From Azoarcus sp. (GTDB lineage Bacteria > Pseudomonadota > Gammaproteobacteria > Burkholderiales > Rhodocyclaceae), in contig JAIRXQ010000038.1 in the NCBI GenBank assembly GCA_031268195.1, positions 1-58,413 of the forward strand: DNA of 58,413 nt, in the 5' to 3' direction. A program made the position numbers and the translations under genes. Each line of letters starts with the position of its first letter. Positions within the stretch are counted from its first letter, which is position 1. The notes under the pieces are model-generated. The model did no database searches. It saw only the letters and a program-made list of their open reading frames with translations, and was not told the DNA's origin. Of this stretch, positions 19,030 to 27,869 are shown piece by piece.

Positions 19030-19195
19030 TTTCGTGCGTTCCGTGGAATCGCCCGCCCCCTCTGTTCGGAAATGATGTACACATTCGAGGCGTGGCAAAG
19101 CTGGTCATCCGCTCTGAATCGTAGTCAACGGCGCGGCTTTTGGCCGAGTCGCCTGCGACGAAAGGACGAGGGCGGGAGATGGCCGGTATTTAACG

Positions 19196-19227
19196 TGAAT
19201 AAGTCACACTTGTTGTATGAATAAGTC
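19196..19227. promoter_or_regulatory. Direct repeat TGAATAAGTC, 22-nt spacing, in the divergent fimT/protease region
   Basis: TGAATAAGTC occurs at 19196-19205 and again at 19218-19227, start to start 22 bp, so both copies lie on the same face of the helix. The gap separates the leftward minor pilin operon from the rightward protease gene. Same-face direct repeats are typical of activator or response-regulator binding sites, but no specific regulator is identified. Confidence 0.4.
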
Positions 19228-19239
19228 GCGCGGTGAATC

Positions 19240-19962
19240 GTGAAATTTGTCATGGATGCGGGAGGGCGGTGTTCGCGCTGCCTGGGGCTGGCCTTGTGTG
19301 GCATGCTGCTGGCGGGCGGCGCGCACGCGGTCGATCTGACGCTTGCGGGGCTGCTCGGCGGCAAGGCGGTGCTGATCGTCGATGACGGGCCGCCGCGCAC
19401 GGTCGCGGTGGGGAAAAGCACCCCGGAAGGCGTGCGTCTGCTGGCGATTTCGGGCGATACGGCGACGGTCGGTTTCGGCGGTCGCCGCTATGGGTTGCGT
19501 CTGGGCGGACGGCTGGCGCGGCCGAAAGCGGGCGAGGGCGGGGCGCGCGGCAATGCGATGAGCAGCGAGCAAGCGCGCAAAATACTGGCGCGCGGGGTGG
19601 AAGTCGTCATCGAAGCCAACGCGCAGGGACAATTCGTGGTCGATGGCGAAATCGAAAACCGCCGCGTGCGTTTTCTGGTCGACACCGGCGCCTCGGTGGT
19701 GTCGCTCGGCCGCTCGGAAGCGTGGCGGCTGGGCATCGACTTCGAAGGCGCGCCGCAAGGCCGGGCGCACACCGCGGCGGGCGAAGCGCGCCTGTGGAAC
19801 GTCACCCTGAAGATGCTGAAAGTGGGCGGCATCCGCTTCGAGGACGTGGAGGCCGTGGTGATGGAGGCCGACATGCCCCAAATTCTGTTGGGGATGAACG
19901 TACTCGAACAGATGGAGATGCGGCGCGATGGCGCGCAAATGCGGTTGCGGAAAAAACTGTGA
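19240..19962 (+). CDS. Periplasmic retropepsin-like (clan AA) aspartic protease
   Basis: A 240-residue protein. A signal peptide spans about residues 12-30 (ends GGAHA), and a linker leads to a single retroviral-type aspartic protease domain. The catalytic motif D148-T-G-A-S and the downstream ILLGMNVLEQMEM segment match the TIGR02281-type family found in many proteobacteria. As a single-domain enzyme it would dimerise. Substrates are unknown. The start is a GTG at 19240; an ATG at 19252 is equally possible and leaves the signal peptide intact. A Nudix gene follows 18 bases downstream. Confidence 0.8.
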   Translation: MKFVMDAGGRCSRCLGLALCGMLLAGGAHAVDLTLAGLLGGKAVLIVDDGPPRTVAVGKSTPEGVRLLAISGDTATVGFGGRRYGLRLGGRLARPKAGEGGARGNAMSSEQARKILARGVEVVIEANAQGQFVVDGEIENRRVRFLVDTGASVVSLGRSEAWRLGIDFEGAPQGRAHTAAGEARLWNVTLKMLKVGGIRFEDVEAVVMEADMPQILLGMNVLEQMEMRRDGAQMRLRKKL

Positions 19963-19980
19963 ATCGGGCGCGGGGGCGGC

Positions 19981-20589
19981 ATGAACGATGCCGCGCTGCT
20001 CGCACGCCTGCGGGCGCTGCTCGCGCGTTCCTGTGACGCCATGCCCGCTGGCGGCGACTGGCCCGGCGCGGGCGGCGCGCGCCACCGTCCGGCGGCGGTG
20101 CTGGTGCCGCTGGTGCTGCACGACCCGGAGGCGGGCGGCATCACGTTGTTGTTGACGCAACGCACCGATCACCTGCATCACCATCCGGGGCAGATCAGCT
20201 TTCCTGGCGGCGGCATGGAGGCGGGCGACGCCTCGCCGCAAGCGACGGCGTTGCGCGAAACGGAAGAAGAAATCGGACTCGACCCCTCCGCGGTCGAAAT
20301 CATCGGCCGCCTGCCCGATTACCTCACCGGCACCGGCTTTCGCGTCACCCCGGTCGTCGGTCTGCTGCGCCCGCCGCTCGCCTTGCGGCTGGACAGCTTC
20401 GAGGTGGCCGAAGCCTTCGAGATCCCGCTGGCGCATTTTCTCGACCCCGCCCGGCACCAACGCCACAGCATCGACATCGCGGGCCGGACCCACCACTTCC
20501 ACGCCATGCCCTACGGCGAACGTTTCGTCTGGGGCGCGACGGCGGGAATGTTGATGTCGCTTTATCGGTTGTTGACTGATGGGCAATGA
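19981..20589 (+). CDS. Nudix hydrolase, CoA pyrophosphatase type (NudL-like)
   Basis: A 202-residue protein. HHHPGQISFPGGGMEAGD followed by ALRETEEEIGL combines the Nudix box with the upstream UPF0035/CoA-pyrophosphatase signature found in NudL (YeaB). Such enzymes cleave CoA and CoA esters to 4'-phosphopantetheine and adenosine 3',5'-bisphosphate. The ATG follows the protease stop by 18 bases, suggesting co-transcription. No membrane or signal segment is seen. Confidence 0.85.
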   Translation: MNDAALLARLRALLARSCDAMPAGGDWPGAGGARHRPAAVLVPLVLHDPEAGGITLLLTQRTDHLHHHPGQISFPGGGMEAGDASPQATALRETEEEIGLDPSAVEIIGRLPDYLTGTGFRVTPVVGLLRPPLALRLDSFEVAEAFEIPLAHFLDPARHQRHSIDIAGRTHHFHAMPYGERFVWGATAGMLMSLYRLLTDGQ

Positions 20590-20621
20590 GATTTTGTGCG
20601 CCGCAAAAATTTTTTCGCAAA

Positions 20622-20675
20622 ATAGTTGACTAAATTACATAGCTATTGCTATAGTTGATCAAATTTCTCTGGAAT
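20622..20675 (+). promoter_or_regulatory. iscR promoter with IscR type-1-like binding sites
   Basis: A -35 TTGACT (20626-20631) and -10 TATAGT (20650-20655) are 18 bp apart. 20622-20646 reads ATAGTTGACTAAATT then ACATAGCTAT and agrees with 22 of 25 positions of the E. coli type 1 IscR consensus as I remember it. A second, half-conserved site starts at 20651 (ATAGTTGA). The first site covers the -35 element, so holo-IscR would repress the isc operon. Confidence 0.75.
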
Positions 20676-20757
20676 TCAGAAAAATTTCACGCTTCAACCC
20701 TCCGCTTCAACCCCTCGCTTCAATTTCCATTGCCACCCCACCAGGAAGGGAAAAATC

Positions 20758-21240
20758 ATGAGGCTGACAACCAAGGGCCGCTTTGCGGTCACGGCGATGA
20801 TCGACGTCGCTTCCAGACAGGATGACGGGCCGGTGACGCTGAACGGCATCGCCGAGCGACAAAACATCTCTCTTTCGTATCTGGAGCAGCTTTTCGGACG
20901 GCTGCGGCGCAGCAATCTCGTCAAAAGTGTGCGCGGCCCCGGCGGCGGCTACCGGCTGTCGCGCGACATGGACGAGATCACCATTACCGACATCGTGAAC
21001 GCCGTCGATGAATCCATGGACGCCACCCGCTGCGGCGGCCGGGCGAACTGCAACAACGCCGCGCAGTGCATGACGCACGACCTGTGGACGAACCTCAACC
21101 GGCGGATGCTGGATTATCTGGATTCCGTCTCGCTGGGTTCGCTGGTCGGCTATCGCGCCACCTGTGCAACCCCCGCGACTGGCACGTATGGGCAGTCGGT
21201 GCCGCAAAAAGCGCGCGCGATGGGGGCGCTCCGGGCGTAA
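20758..21240 (+). CDS. iscR: Fe-S cluster assembly regulator IscR (Rrf2 family)
   Basis: A 160-residue winged-helix regulator. The N-terminal MRLTTKGRFAVTAMIDVA and recognition-helix segment ISLSYLEQLF are those of IscR. Cluster ligands Cys92, Cys98, Cys104 and His107 (CGGRANCNNAAQCMTHDLW) are at the same positions as in E. coli, so it binds [2Fe-2S]. It senses Fe-S status and represses its own operon through the sites at 20622-20675. First gene of the isc operon, four bases before the NifS-like gene. Confidence 0.94.
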   Translation: MRLTTKGRFAVTAMIDVASRQDDGPVTLNGIAERQNISLSYLEQLFGRLRRSNLVKSVRGPGGGYRLSRDMDEITITDIVNAVDESMDATRCGGRANCNNAAQCMTHDLWTNLNRRMLDYLDSVSLGSLVGYRATCATPATGTYGQSVPQKARAMGALRA

Positions 21241-21244
21241 AAAC

Positions 21245-22399
21245 ATGCCCGCGCCGGCCGTCTATCTCGACTGGAACGCCACGACGCCGCTCGATGCGGC
21301 GGTGCGCGAGGCGATGTTGCCGTGGTTGTCGGAGCGCTTCGGCAATGCATCGAGCAACCACGCTTTCGGGCGATACGCGCGCGCGGCGCTATACGAAGCG
21401 CGCTCACGGGTGGCGGCGGCGGTGGGCGCGCATCCCACGGAAGTGATTTTCACCAGCGGCGGTTCGGAGGCGAACAACCTGTTTCTGAAAGGCGCGGCGG
21501 TGTGCCTGCCGCCGGGACGGCTCGCGGTGAGCGCCATCGAACATCCGTGTGTGCTGGAGCCGGCGCGGCAGCTCGCCCGCCAGGGCTGGACGCTGACCGA
21601 GATCGGCGCGAGGGCGGACGGCACGATCGATCCCGAGCATTTTCGCGCCGCGCTGGCCGCGCGGCCCGCCATCGTTTCGGTGATGGCGGCCAACAACGAA
21701 ACCGGCGTCTTGCAGGCGCTCGCCGCGCTCGCGGCCGAAGCGCGTGCGGTGGGGGCGTGGTTCCACTCCGATGCGGTGCAGGCGTTCGGCAAGGTTGCGC
21801 TGGATTTTCGCGCACTCGGCCTCTCTGCCTTGACGCTTTCCGCGCACAAGATCGGCGGGCCGTTGGGCGCGGGTGCGCTGGTGCTCGACAAGCGCCTCGA
21901 ACTTGCGCCGTTGATCGCTGGCGGCGGACAGGAGCGCGGCTTGCGCGCCGGCACGGAGAACATCGCCGCGCTCGTGGGCTTCGGTGTTGCCGCCGAGCGC
22001 GCCATGCAGCGGCGGGAAAAAGACGCCGCGCGGCTCACCGCTTTGCGCGACGGCTTGCAGGCGCGCGTGACGGCGTTGGGCGCGACGGTGTTCGCCCCTG
22101 AATCGGCGCGGCTGCCGAATACGCTTTATTTCGCTTTCCCCGGCATCAACGGCGATGCGCTCGCGGGACGGCTGGATGCGATGGGCTTTGCCTGTGGCAG
22201 CGGTTCGGCCTGTTCCAGCGCCCGGTCGGGCGCATCGCATGTGCTGGCCGCGATGGGCGTTGCGCCCGATCTGGCGCGCGGTGCGCTGCGAGTGAGCACG
22301 GGTTACGGCACGTGCGCCGAAGACATCGCCGCCTTTGTGGGGGCGCTTATGAATTCCATTGCTGAACTTGGAAGTCTTACCGCAGTTTCGGCGCGCTGA
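21245..22399 (+). CDS. NifS-like cysteine desulfurase (second desulfurase of the isc operon)
   Basis: A 384-residue PLP enzyme that takes sulfur from cysteine. VYLDWNATTPLD opens the fold. Lys202 in SAHKIGGP binds PLP, and Cys323 in CGSGSACSS is the persulfide-forming residue on the mobile loop. It lacks the IscS C-terminal [13 protein letters not shown] tail, so it is a distinct paralogue and not a duplicate. The ATG at 21245 gives the family N-terminus. It sits between iscR and iscS; an operon-linked NifS-like paralogue is seen in several betaproteobacteria. Its specific acceptor is unknown. Confidence 0.88.
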   Translation: MPAPAVYLDWNATTPLDAAVREAMLPWLSERFGNASSNHAFGRYARAALYEARSRVAAAVGAHPTEVIFTSGGSEANNLFLKGAAVCLPPGRLAVSAIEHPCVLEPARQLARQGWTLTEIGARADGTIDPEHFRAALAARPAIVSVMAANNETGVLQALAALAAEARAVGAWFHSDAVQAFGKVALDFRALGLSALTLSAHKIGGPLGAGALVLDKRLELAPLIAGGGQERGLRAGTENIAALVGFGVAAERAMQRREKDAARLTALRDGLQARVTALGATVFAPESARLPNTLYFAFPGINGDALAGRLDAMGFACGSGSACSSARSGASHVLAAMGVAPDLARGALRVSTGYGTCAEDIAAFVGALMNSIAELGSLTAVSAR

Positions 22400-22453
22400 A
22401 TAATGGTGTAAAAAGCCCAAGCTCCGGGCCCGATAAAAACACGAGAGACAGAA

Positions 22454-23662
22454 ATGAAGCTCCCAATCTACCTCGACTATTCCGCGACCACGCCGGTCGA
22501 CCCGCGCGTTGCGCAGGCGATGATTCCCTGGCTTGCCGAGAAGTTCGGCAATCCGGCGAGCCGCTCGCACGCCTTTGGCTGGGAGGCGGATGCGGCGGTG
22601 GAGGCGGCGCGCGAAAACGTCGCGGCCCTGATCGGCGCGGAAGCGCGCGAAATCGTGTGGACGTCGGGCGCAACCGAGTCCGATAACCTTGCCATCAAGG
22701 GCGCGGCCCATTTCTATCAGGACAAGGGCCGCCACATCGTCACCGTCAAGACCGAGCACAAGGCCGTGCTCGATACCGTCCGCGAACTCGAACGCGAAGG
22801 GTTCGAGGCCACTTATCTCGATGTACGGGAAAATGGCATCGTCGACCTCGATGTGTTCCGCGCCGCGCTCAAGCCTGGCACGAGCGTGGCGTCGGTCATG
22901 CTGGTCAACAACGAAATCGGCGTCATCCAGCCCGTCGCGGAGATGGGCGCGATCTGCCGCGAAAAGGGCGTCATCTTCCACGTCGATGCGGCGCAGGCCA
23001 CCGGCAAGATCGGCATCGACCTCAAAAATCTGTCTGTCGACCTGATGAGCCTGTCGGCCCACAAAACTTACGGCCCCAAGGGGATCGGCGCGCTCTACGT
23101 GCGGCGCAAACCGCGTGTGCGGCTGGAAGCGCAGATGCACGGCGGCGGTCACGAACGCGGCATGCGCTCCGGCACGCTCGCCACGCACCAGATCGTCGGC
23201 ATGGGCGAAGCATTCCGGCTGGCGCGCGAAGAAATGGCGACCGAAACGCCGCGCGTCCGCGCCTTGCGCGACCGGCTGCTCGCGGGCATCCAGGGGATCG
23301 ACGCGACCTACGTCAATGGCGATATGGAGCAGCGCGTCGCCCACAATCTCAACGTCTCCTTTGCCTACGTCGAAGGCGAATCGCTGATGATGGCGATCAA
23401 GGACATCGCGGTGTCCTCCGGCTCGGCGTGCACGTCGGCCAGTCTGGAGCCCTCCTACGTGCTGCGCGCACTGGGCCGCGACGACGAACTCGCGCACAGC
23501 TCGATTCGCTTCACGCTCGGCCGCTTTAGCACCGAGGAAGAAATCGACTACGCCGTGCAACTCCTGCGCGCCAAGGTCGGCAAGCTGCGCGAGCTCTCGC
23601 CGCTGTGGGAAATGGTGCAGGAAGGCATCGATCTGAACACCGTGCGATGGGTGGCCCGGTAG
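22454..23662 (+). CDS. iscS: Cysteine desulfurase IscS
   Basis: A 402-residue housekeeping desulfurase. PLP Lys204 ([12 protein letters not shown]) and persulfide Cys326 ([10 protein letters not shown]) lie two positions before the E. coli Lys206 and Cys328. The C-terminal [13 protein letters not shown] is the IscU-binding tail. It supplies sulfur for Fe-S clusters and tRNA thiolation. A 54-base gap separates it from the NifS-like gene; iscU follows after a 13-nt tandem repeat (23685-23710). Confidence 0.95.
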   Translation: MKLPIYLDYSATTPVDPRVAQAMIPWLAEKFGNPASRSHAFGWEADAAVEAARENVAALIGAEAREIVWTSGATESDNLAIKGAAHFYQDKGRHIVTVKTEHKAVLDTVRELEREGFEATYLDVRENGIVDLDVFRAALKPGTSVASVMLVNNEIGVIQPVAEMGAICREKGVIFHVDAAQATGKIGIDLKNLSVDLMSLSAHKTYGPKGIGALYVRRKPRVRLEAQMHGGGHERGMRSGTLATHQIVGMGEAFRLAREEMATETPRVRALRDRLLAGIQGIDATYVNGDMEQRVAHNLNVSFAYVEGESLMMAIKDIAVSSGSACTSASLEPSYVLRALGRDDELAHSSIRFTLGRFSTEEEIDYAVQLLRAKVGKLRELSPLWEMVQEGIDLNTVRWVAR

Positions 23663-23725
23663 AATCCAACTTTGGCCGTCGGGGCCCCCAACGGCGGCCC
23701 CCAACGACGGCGGGAGAAAGACAGC

Positions 23726-24112
23726 ATGACCTATAGCAGCAAAGTTCTGGATCATTACGAAAACCCGAGAAACGTCGGCTCTTTCGCGCAGGACGAGGAG
23801 GGTGTGGCAACCGGCATGGTGGGCGCCCCCGCGTGCGGCGACGTAATGAAACTCCAGATCAAGGTCGGCAAGGATGGCGTGATCGAGGATGCGCGCTTCA
23901 AGACTTACGGCTGCGGCTCGGCCATCGCCTCCTCGTCGTTGGTCACCGAATGGGTCAAGGGCAAAACGTTGGACGAGGCGCTGACCATCAAGAATGCGCA
24001 GATCGCGGAAGAACTGGCGCTGCCGCCGGTGAAAATCCACTGCTCGGTGCTGGCCGAGGATGCCATCCGCGCGGCGGTGGCCGACTACAAGAAAAAGTAC
24101 ACAGGAGAATGA
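23726..24112 (+). CDS. iscU: Fe-S cluster scaffold protein IscU
   Basis: A 128-residue scaffold. [20 protein letters not shown] is the invariant N-terminus. The three cluster cysteines are in [18 protein letters not shown] and [11 protein letters not shown], and the LPPVKIHC segment is the HscA recognition motif (LPPVK). The start is the ATG at 23726, with GGGAG upstream; earlier in-frame starts lack conservation. Confidence 0.96.
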   Translation: MTYSSKVLDHYENPRNVGSFAQDEEGVATGMVGAPACGDVMKLQIKVGKDGVIEDARFKTYGCGSAIASSSLVTEWVKGKTLDEALTIKNAQIAEELALPPVKIHCSVLAEDAIRAAVADYKKKYTGE

Positions 24113-24113
24113 A

Positions 24114-24437
24114 ATGAGCGTCACCCTGACAGAACGCGCCGCCGCGCACGTCGCCAATTTCCTCGGCAAGCGCGGCAAGGGCCTGGGCATCCGTCTGGGC
24201 GTCAAGACTTCCGGCTGCTCGGGTATGGCCTACAAGCTCGAATTCATCGATGCCGCGCTCGATGACGACGAAGTGTTCGACAGCCACGGCATCAAAGTGG
24301 TGGTCGATCGCAAGAGCCTCGTCTATCTCGACGGCACCGAGCTCGACTATGTGCGCGAAGGCTTGAACGAAGGCTTCAAGTTCGACAATCCCAACGCCAG
24401 GAACCAGTGCGGGTGCGGTGAAAGCTTCAATGTATGA
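24114..24437 (+). CDS. iscA: A-type Fe-S carrier IscA
   Basis: A 107-residue A-type carrier. The three conserved cysteines are in [14 protein letters not shown] and the C-terminal [11 protein letters not shown]. Begins one base after the iscU stop with a good AGGAGA. Delivers clusters to apo-targets. Its TGA overlaps the hscB ATG. Confidence 0.95.
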   Translation: MSVTLTERAAAHVANFLGKRGKGLGIRLGVKTSGCSGMAYKLEFIDAALDDDEVFDSHGIKVVVDRKSLVYLDGTELDYVREGLNEGFKFDNPNARNQCGCGESFNV

Positions 24438-25048
24438 CGTTAGATTCTTGTGCGGGCGCGCCGCGTGCGCCCGCGGATGACTGCATGGCCGTCGACTTTA
24501 CCGCGGATTATTTCGCCCTGTTCGGCCTGCCGCGCCGTTTCGGCATCGACGAGGCGGTGCTCGACCGGGCGTGGCACACGCTGCAAGCCGAAGTGCATCC
24601 CGATCGCCACGCCAGCCGGCCCGATAGCGAGCGTCGCCGCGCCATGCAAGGGGCGCTGCGGGTCAACGAAGCCTACGGCACGCTCAAGAAAGCCTTGCCG
24701 CGCGCGCAATATCTGCTCGAACTCGCCGGGTTCGGACACGGGCATGGGCACGGGCTTGAGCTCGGGCACGGGGCCGTCGCCAGCAGCACAATGGCGCCGG
24801 AGTTCCTCATCGAACAGATGCAATGGCGCGAAGCGGTGGCCGAGGCGCGCGCCGTGGGCGATGTCGCTGCGCTCGAACGGCTGGCGCAGCGCCTGCGCGC
24901 GCACGCCGGGGAGATGACCACGCGGCTGGCGGCGCAGATCGACGAGCGCCGCGACCTGGAAGCTGCCGCCGATACGGTGCACCGCCTGATGTTCCTCGAC
25001 AAGCTCCGCCGCGAGATCGATGATGCGCTGGCGGCGCTCGACGGCTAA
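24434..25048 (+). CDS. hscB: Fe-S co-chaperone HscB, with a His/Gly-rich linker
   Basis: A 204-residue J-protein that brings IscU to Hsc[13 protein letters not shown], the HPD motif at residues 55-57 and the C-terminal [16 protein letters not shown] bundle are HscB-specific. Between the J domain and the C-terminal bundle there is an unusual [13 protein letters not shown] stretch (residues 101-113), absent from typical HscB, which might bind metal. The ATG overlaps the iscA stop; an ATG at 24485 would give the more usual short N-terminus ([13 protein letters not shown]). Confidence 0.92.
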   Translation: MTLDSCAGAPRAPADDCMAVDFTADYFALFGLPRRFGIDEAVLDRAWHTLQAEVHPDRHASRPDSERRRAMQGALRVNEAYGTLKKALPRAQYLLELAGFGHGHGHGLELGHGAVASSTMAPEFLIEQMQWREAVAEARAVGDVAALERLAQRLRAHAGEMTTRLAAQIDERRDLEAAADTVHRLMFLDKLRREIDDALAALDG

Positions 25049-25062
25049 AGGAAAAGGAAAAC

Positions 25063-26928
25063 ATGGCCCTGCTGCAAATCGCCGAACCCGGCCTGTCCAC
25101 TGCGCCGCACCAGCACCGGCTGGCGGTGGGCATCGACCTGGGCACCACCAATTCGTTGGTCGCGACGGTGAAAAACGGCATTGCCGTGTGTCTGGTCGAC
25201 GAACAGGGGCGCGCCCTCGTGCCCTCGGTCGTGCACTACCGTGGCGACGGCGGGGTGGACATCGGCGTCGCCGCCCTGGGCGCCAGGCTCGAAGATCCCA
25301 AGAACACCATCGTCTCGGTCAAGCGTTTCATGGGGCGCGGCCTCACGGACGTGACCCACATCGAAGCCATGCCCTACGTATTCGAGGAGACGCCGGGCAT
25401 GTTGCGCCTGCGCACCGTGCGGGGCAGCAAAAGCCCGGTGGAAATCTCCGCCGACATCCTGCGCGCCTTGCGCGCGCGGGCGGAAGCGAGCCTCGGCGGC
25501 GAACTCACTGGCGCGGTCATCACCGTGCCCGCCTATTTCGACGACGCGCAACGGCAGGCCACCAAGGATGCCGCGCGGCTGGCGGGCCTGCATGTGCTGC
25601 GCCTGCTGAACGAACCGACGGCCGCGGCGGTGGCCTACGGGCTGGACAACGCCGCCGAGGGCGTTTATGCCGTCTACGATCTGGGCGGCGGCACCTTCGA
25701 TCTGTCCATCCTCAAACTCACGCGCGGCGTTTTTGAAGTGCTTGCCACCAACGGCGATGCGGCGCTCGGCGGCGACGACTTCGATCATCGCCTCTATTGC
25801 TGGGCGCTCGACCAATCCCGCATCGCGCCGCCGTCCGCCGAGGATGCGCGCCGCATGCAGATGAAGGCGCGCGCCGTAAAAGAGCTGCTCAGCGTGAGCG
25901 AGGAGGCGCCGTTTCGCGTGCGGCTGGCCTCGAACGAGGAAGTCGATCTCAACATCGGGCGCGAAACCTTCTTCGAGATGACGCGCCCGCTGGTGCAAAA
26001 AACCCTCGCCCCCATTCGGCGCGCGTTGCGCGACGCGGGGCTGGTGGCGCAAGACATCAAGGGCGTGGTGATGGTCGGCGGCGCGACGCGCATGCCGCAC
26101 GTTCTGCGCGCCGTGGCCGAATTCTTCGGACAAGCGCCGCTCACCAACCTCGACCCCGACAAAGTGGTCGCCCTCGGCGCGGCGATGCAAGCCAACGCCC
26201 TGGCGGGCAACCGGCGCGCGGGCGACGACGATTGGCTGCTGCTCGATGTGATTCCACTCTCGCTTGGGCTGGAGACGATGGGCGGCTTGTCGGAGAAGAT
26301 CGTGCCGCGCAACGCCACGCTGCCGATTGCGCGTGCGCAGGAATTCACCACCTTCAAGGACGGCCAGACCGCGATGGCCTTCCATGTCGTGCAGGGCGAG
26401 CGCGAATTGGTGGCCGATTGCCGCTCGCTCGCCCGCTTCGAGTTGCGCGGTATTCCGCCGATGGTGGCGGGCGCGGCGCGTATCCGTGTCACCTTCCAGG
26501 TCGATGCCGACGGGCTGCTCTCGGTGTCGGCGCGCGAAGCCAGCACCGGCGTGGAAACGAGCATCACCGTCAAGCCGTCCTATGGACTCACCGACGACGA
26601 AATCGCGGACATGCTGCGCGCGGGCATCGACCGTGCGGGAGACGACTTCGCGGTGCGCGCCCTGCGCGAACAGCAGTTGGAAGCCGAGCGCCTGCTCGAA
26701 GCCACCGCGCGCGCGCTGGAGACTGACGGCGAGCTGCTGGGCACGACCGAGCGCGCTGCCATCGAACACGAAGCCGCCAAGCTGAAAGCGCTCGCCGCCG
26801 GGGGCGATGCGCCTGCCATCGGCGCGGGCATCGCGGCGCTCGCCCGCATCACCGACGCCTTCGCGGCGCGGCGCATGGATCGCTCCATCCGCAGCGCGCT
26901 CGCGGGCCACAAGATCGAGGAGCTTTGA
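25063..26928 (+). CDS. hscA: Fe-S specialised Hsp70 chaperone HscA
   Basis: A 621-residue Hsp70. [14 protein letters not shown] is the phosphate loop of the ATPase domain, [13 protein letters not shown] the second, and [11 protein letters not shown] the adenosine-binding motif. The substrate domain follows from about residue 390. Length and position after hscB fit HscA (E. coli 616 residues). It works with HscB to release clusters from IscU. RBS AAGGAAAAGGA precedes the ATG. Confidence 0.95.
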   Translation: MALLQIAEPGLSTAPHQHRLAVGIDLGTTNSLVATVKNGIAVCLVDEQGRALVPSVVHYRGDGGVDIGVAALGARLEDPKNTIVSVKRFMGRGLTDVTHIEAMPYVFEETPGMLRLRTVRGSKSPVEISADILRALRARAEASLGGELTGAVITVPAYFDDAQRQATKDAARLAGLHVLRLLNEPTAAAVAYGLDNAAEGVYAVYDLGGGTFDLSILKLTRGVFEVLATNGDAALGGDDFDHRLYCWALDQSRIAPPSAEDARRMQMKARAVKELLSVSEEAPFRVRLASNEEVDLNIGRETFFEMTRPLVQKTLAPIRRALRDAGLVAQDIKGVVMVGGATRMPHVLRAVAEFFGQAPLTNLDPDKVVALGAAMQANALAGNRRAGDDDWLLLDVIPLSLGLETMGGLSEKIVPRNATLPIARAQEFTTFKDGQTAMAFHVVQGERELVADCRSLARFELRGIPPMVAGAARIRVTFQVDADGLLSVSAREASTGVETSITVKPSYGLTDDEIADMLRAGIDRAGDDFAVRALREQQLEAERLLEATARALETDGELLGTTERAAIEHEAAKLKALAAGGDAPAIGAGIAALARITDAFAARRMDRSIRSALAGHKIEEL

Positions 26929-27273
26929 ATGACCCGCATCGTCGTTTTGCCCCATGCCGAAATTTGTCCGCAAGGGGCGGTCGTCGACGCCGCGCCGGGG
27001 GCGTCGCTCTGCGACGCGCTGCTCGCGGGCGGCATCGAGATCGAACACGCCTGTGAACAATCCTGCGCCTGCACGACCTGTCACGTCATCGTGCGCGAAG
27101 GACTCGACTCCCTGCCCGAGGCCAGCGAAGACGAGGAAGATTTGCTCGACCGCGCCTGGGGACTCACGCCGCGCTCGCGGCTGTCGTGCCAGGCCATCAT
27201 CGGGGAGACGGATCTCGTGGTGGAAATTCCACGCTACACGATCAACCTTGTGCGTGAGGAGAAACACGGATGA
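26929..27273 (+). CDS. fdx: Isc-type [2Fe-2S] ferredoxin
   Basis: A 114-residue adrenodoxin-like ferredoxin. The cluster ligands lie in HACEQSCACTTCHVIV (first, third and fourth Cys of that run; C-x5-C-x2-C) with the fourth ligand in SRLSCQAI. It supplies electrons for sulfur reduction during cluster assembly. Starts at the hscA stop (TGAATG) and overlaps iscX by ATGA. Confidence 0.95.
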   Translation: MTRIVVLPHAEICPQGAVVDAAPGASLCDALLAGGIEIEHACEQSCACTTCHVIVREGLDSLPEASEDEEDLLDRAWGLTPRSRLSCQAIIGETDLVVEIPRYTINLVREEKHG

Positions 27274-27464
27274 AATGGACCGACGTTGCCGAGATCGCCA
27301 TTCAGTTGGCCGACGCCCGACCGAACATTGATCCGGCGCAGCTGAATTTCGTCGACCTGATGGCCTGGGTGCAGGCGCTGCCCGGTTTCGACGACGATCC
27401 CGCCCACTGCGGCGAGCGCGTGCTGGAAGCGATCCAGCAAGCATGGATCGACGAAACCGCCTGA
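27270..27464 (+). CDS. iscX: Fe-S assembly regulator IscX
   Basis: A 64-residue acidic protein. MKWTDVAEIA, DPAQLNFVDL and the C-terminal ERVLEAIQQAWIDE are the IscX (YfhJ) signatures. It binds IscS and iron and tunes desulfurase activity. Last recognisable gene of the isc operon. The dyad at 27486-27517 follows 21 bases after the stop. Confidence 0.94.
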   Translation: MKWTDVAEIAIQLADARPNIDPAQLNFVDLMAWVQALPGFDDDPAHCGERVLEAIQQAWIDETA

Positions 27465-27481
27465 TTTTCGCGCCTTGCGAC

Positions 27482-27517
27482 TTGCACGGGATACTGTAAA
27501 AGATTACAGTATCCCGT
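27482..27517 (+). promoter_or_regulatory. Promoter with a near-ideal LexA (SOS) box
   Basis: TACTGT-N8-ACAGTA (27492-27511) contains the CTGT-N8-ACAG core used by LexA of gamma- and betaproteobacteria. It is the centre of a 14-bp perfect inverted repeat (27486-27499 and 27504-27517, four-base loop). A -35 TTGCAC (27482-27487) and -10 TACAGT (27505-27510) are exactly 17 bp apart, so bound LexA would occlude the promoter. There is no U-run after the dyad, so a terminator is the less likely reading. Confidence 0.72.
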
Positions 27518-27541
27518 ATCGTCCATTCGCGGAGTTTTGCC

Positions 27542-27682
27542 ATGAAAGCCAGAGTCGATTATCTGCTGGTTTCGCTCGGCCTGCTGGCCGGTCTGTCCCT
27601 GGGGGCCGGTCAGTTCGGCGGCGCCATCGTCCTCGCGGTCGCGGCGGTGGGCGGGGCGAAGCTGTGGCGCGAGTGCTTTTGA
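27542..27682 (+). CDS. Putative SOS-inducible 46-aa membrane peptide
   Basis: A 46-codon frame beginning MKARVDYLLV and ending GGAKLWRECF. Residues about 7-38 are almost entirely Leu, Val, Ala, Gly and Ile, enough for one long or two short membrane helices, with basic residues at both ends. GGAG lies seven bases before the ATG, and the predicted transcript begins about 25 bases upstream from the LexA-box promoter. I do not recognise the family. The size, hydrophobicity and SOS control recall TisB-type toxins and SidA-type division inhibitors, but function is inference only. It is read in the same direction as the isc operon. Confidence 0.6.
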   Translation: MKARVDYLLVSLGLLAGLSLGAGQFGGAIVLAVAAVGGAKLWRECF

Positions 27683-27869
27683 AAACGCCCCTTCCAAAAC
27701 ACGTTGGACCGGCAGGCCCGAAGGCCCGTCGCTAATTTCTTGCTGATATTAAATATTTTCCTGCCGCCGTCCTAAAACGACGGCGTTCGCGATTGTCGAT
27801 GAGTCCCACGCATGACCGTGCGGGCCCTTTCAGCTACAATCCACGATCCACAATCTACCTAAAGAACAG

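Noticed and set aside
23685-23710. 13-nt tandem repeat before iscU considered as a regulatory element
   Set aside because: Only two copies, GC-rich and immediately before the ribosome binding site; too little to support a function.
21404-24205. A 933-codon minus-strand frame across the isc operon
   Set aside because: Opposes four clearly identified isc genes; composition typical of an antisense shadow.
27486-27517. Dyad read as the rho-independent terminator of the isc operon
   Set aside because: No U-run on either side, an AT-rich stem, and exact fit to LexA half-sites and promoter spacing make an operator the better explanation.
25045-27543. An 832-codon minus-strand frame opposite hscA and fdx
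   Set aside because: Covers conserved sense genes and has no recognisable domain.
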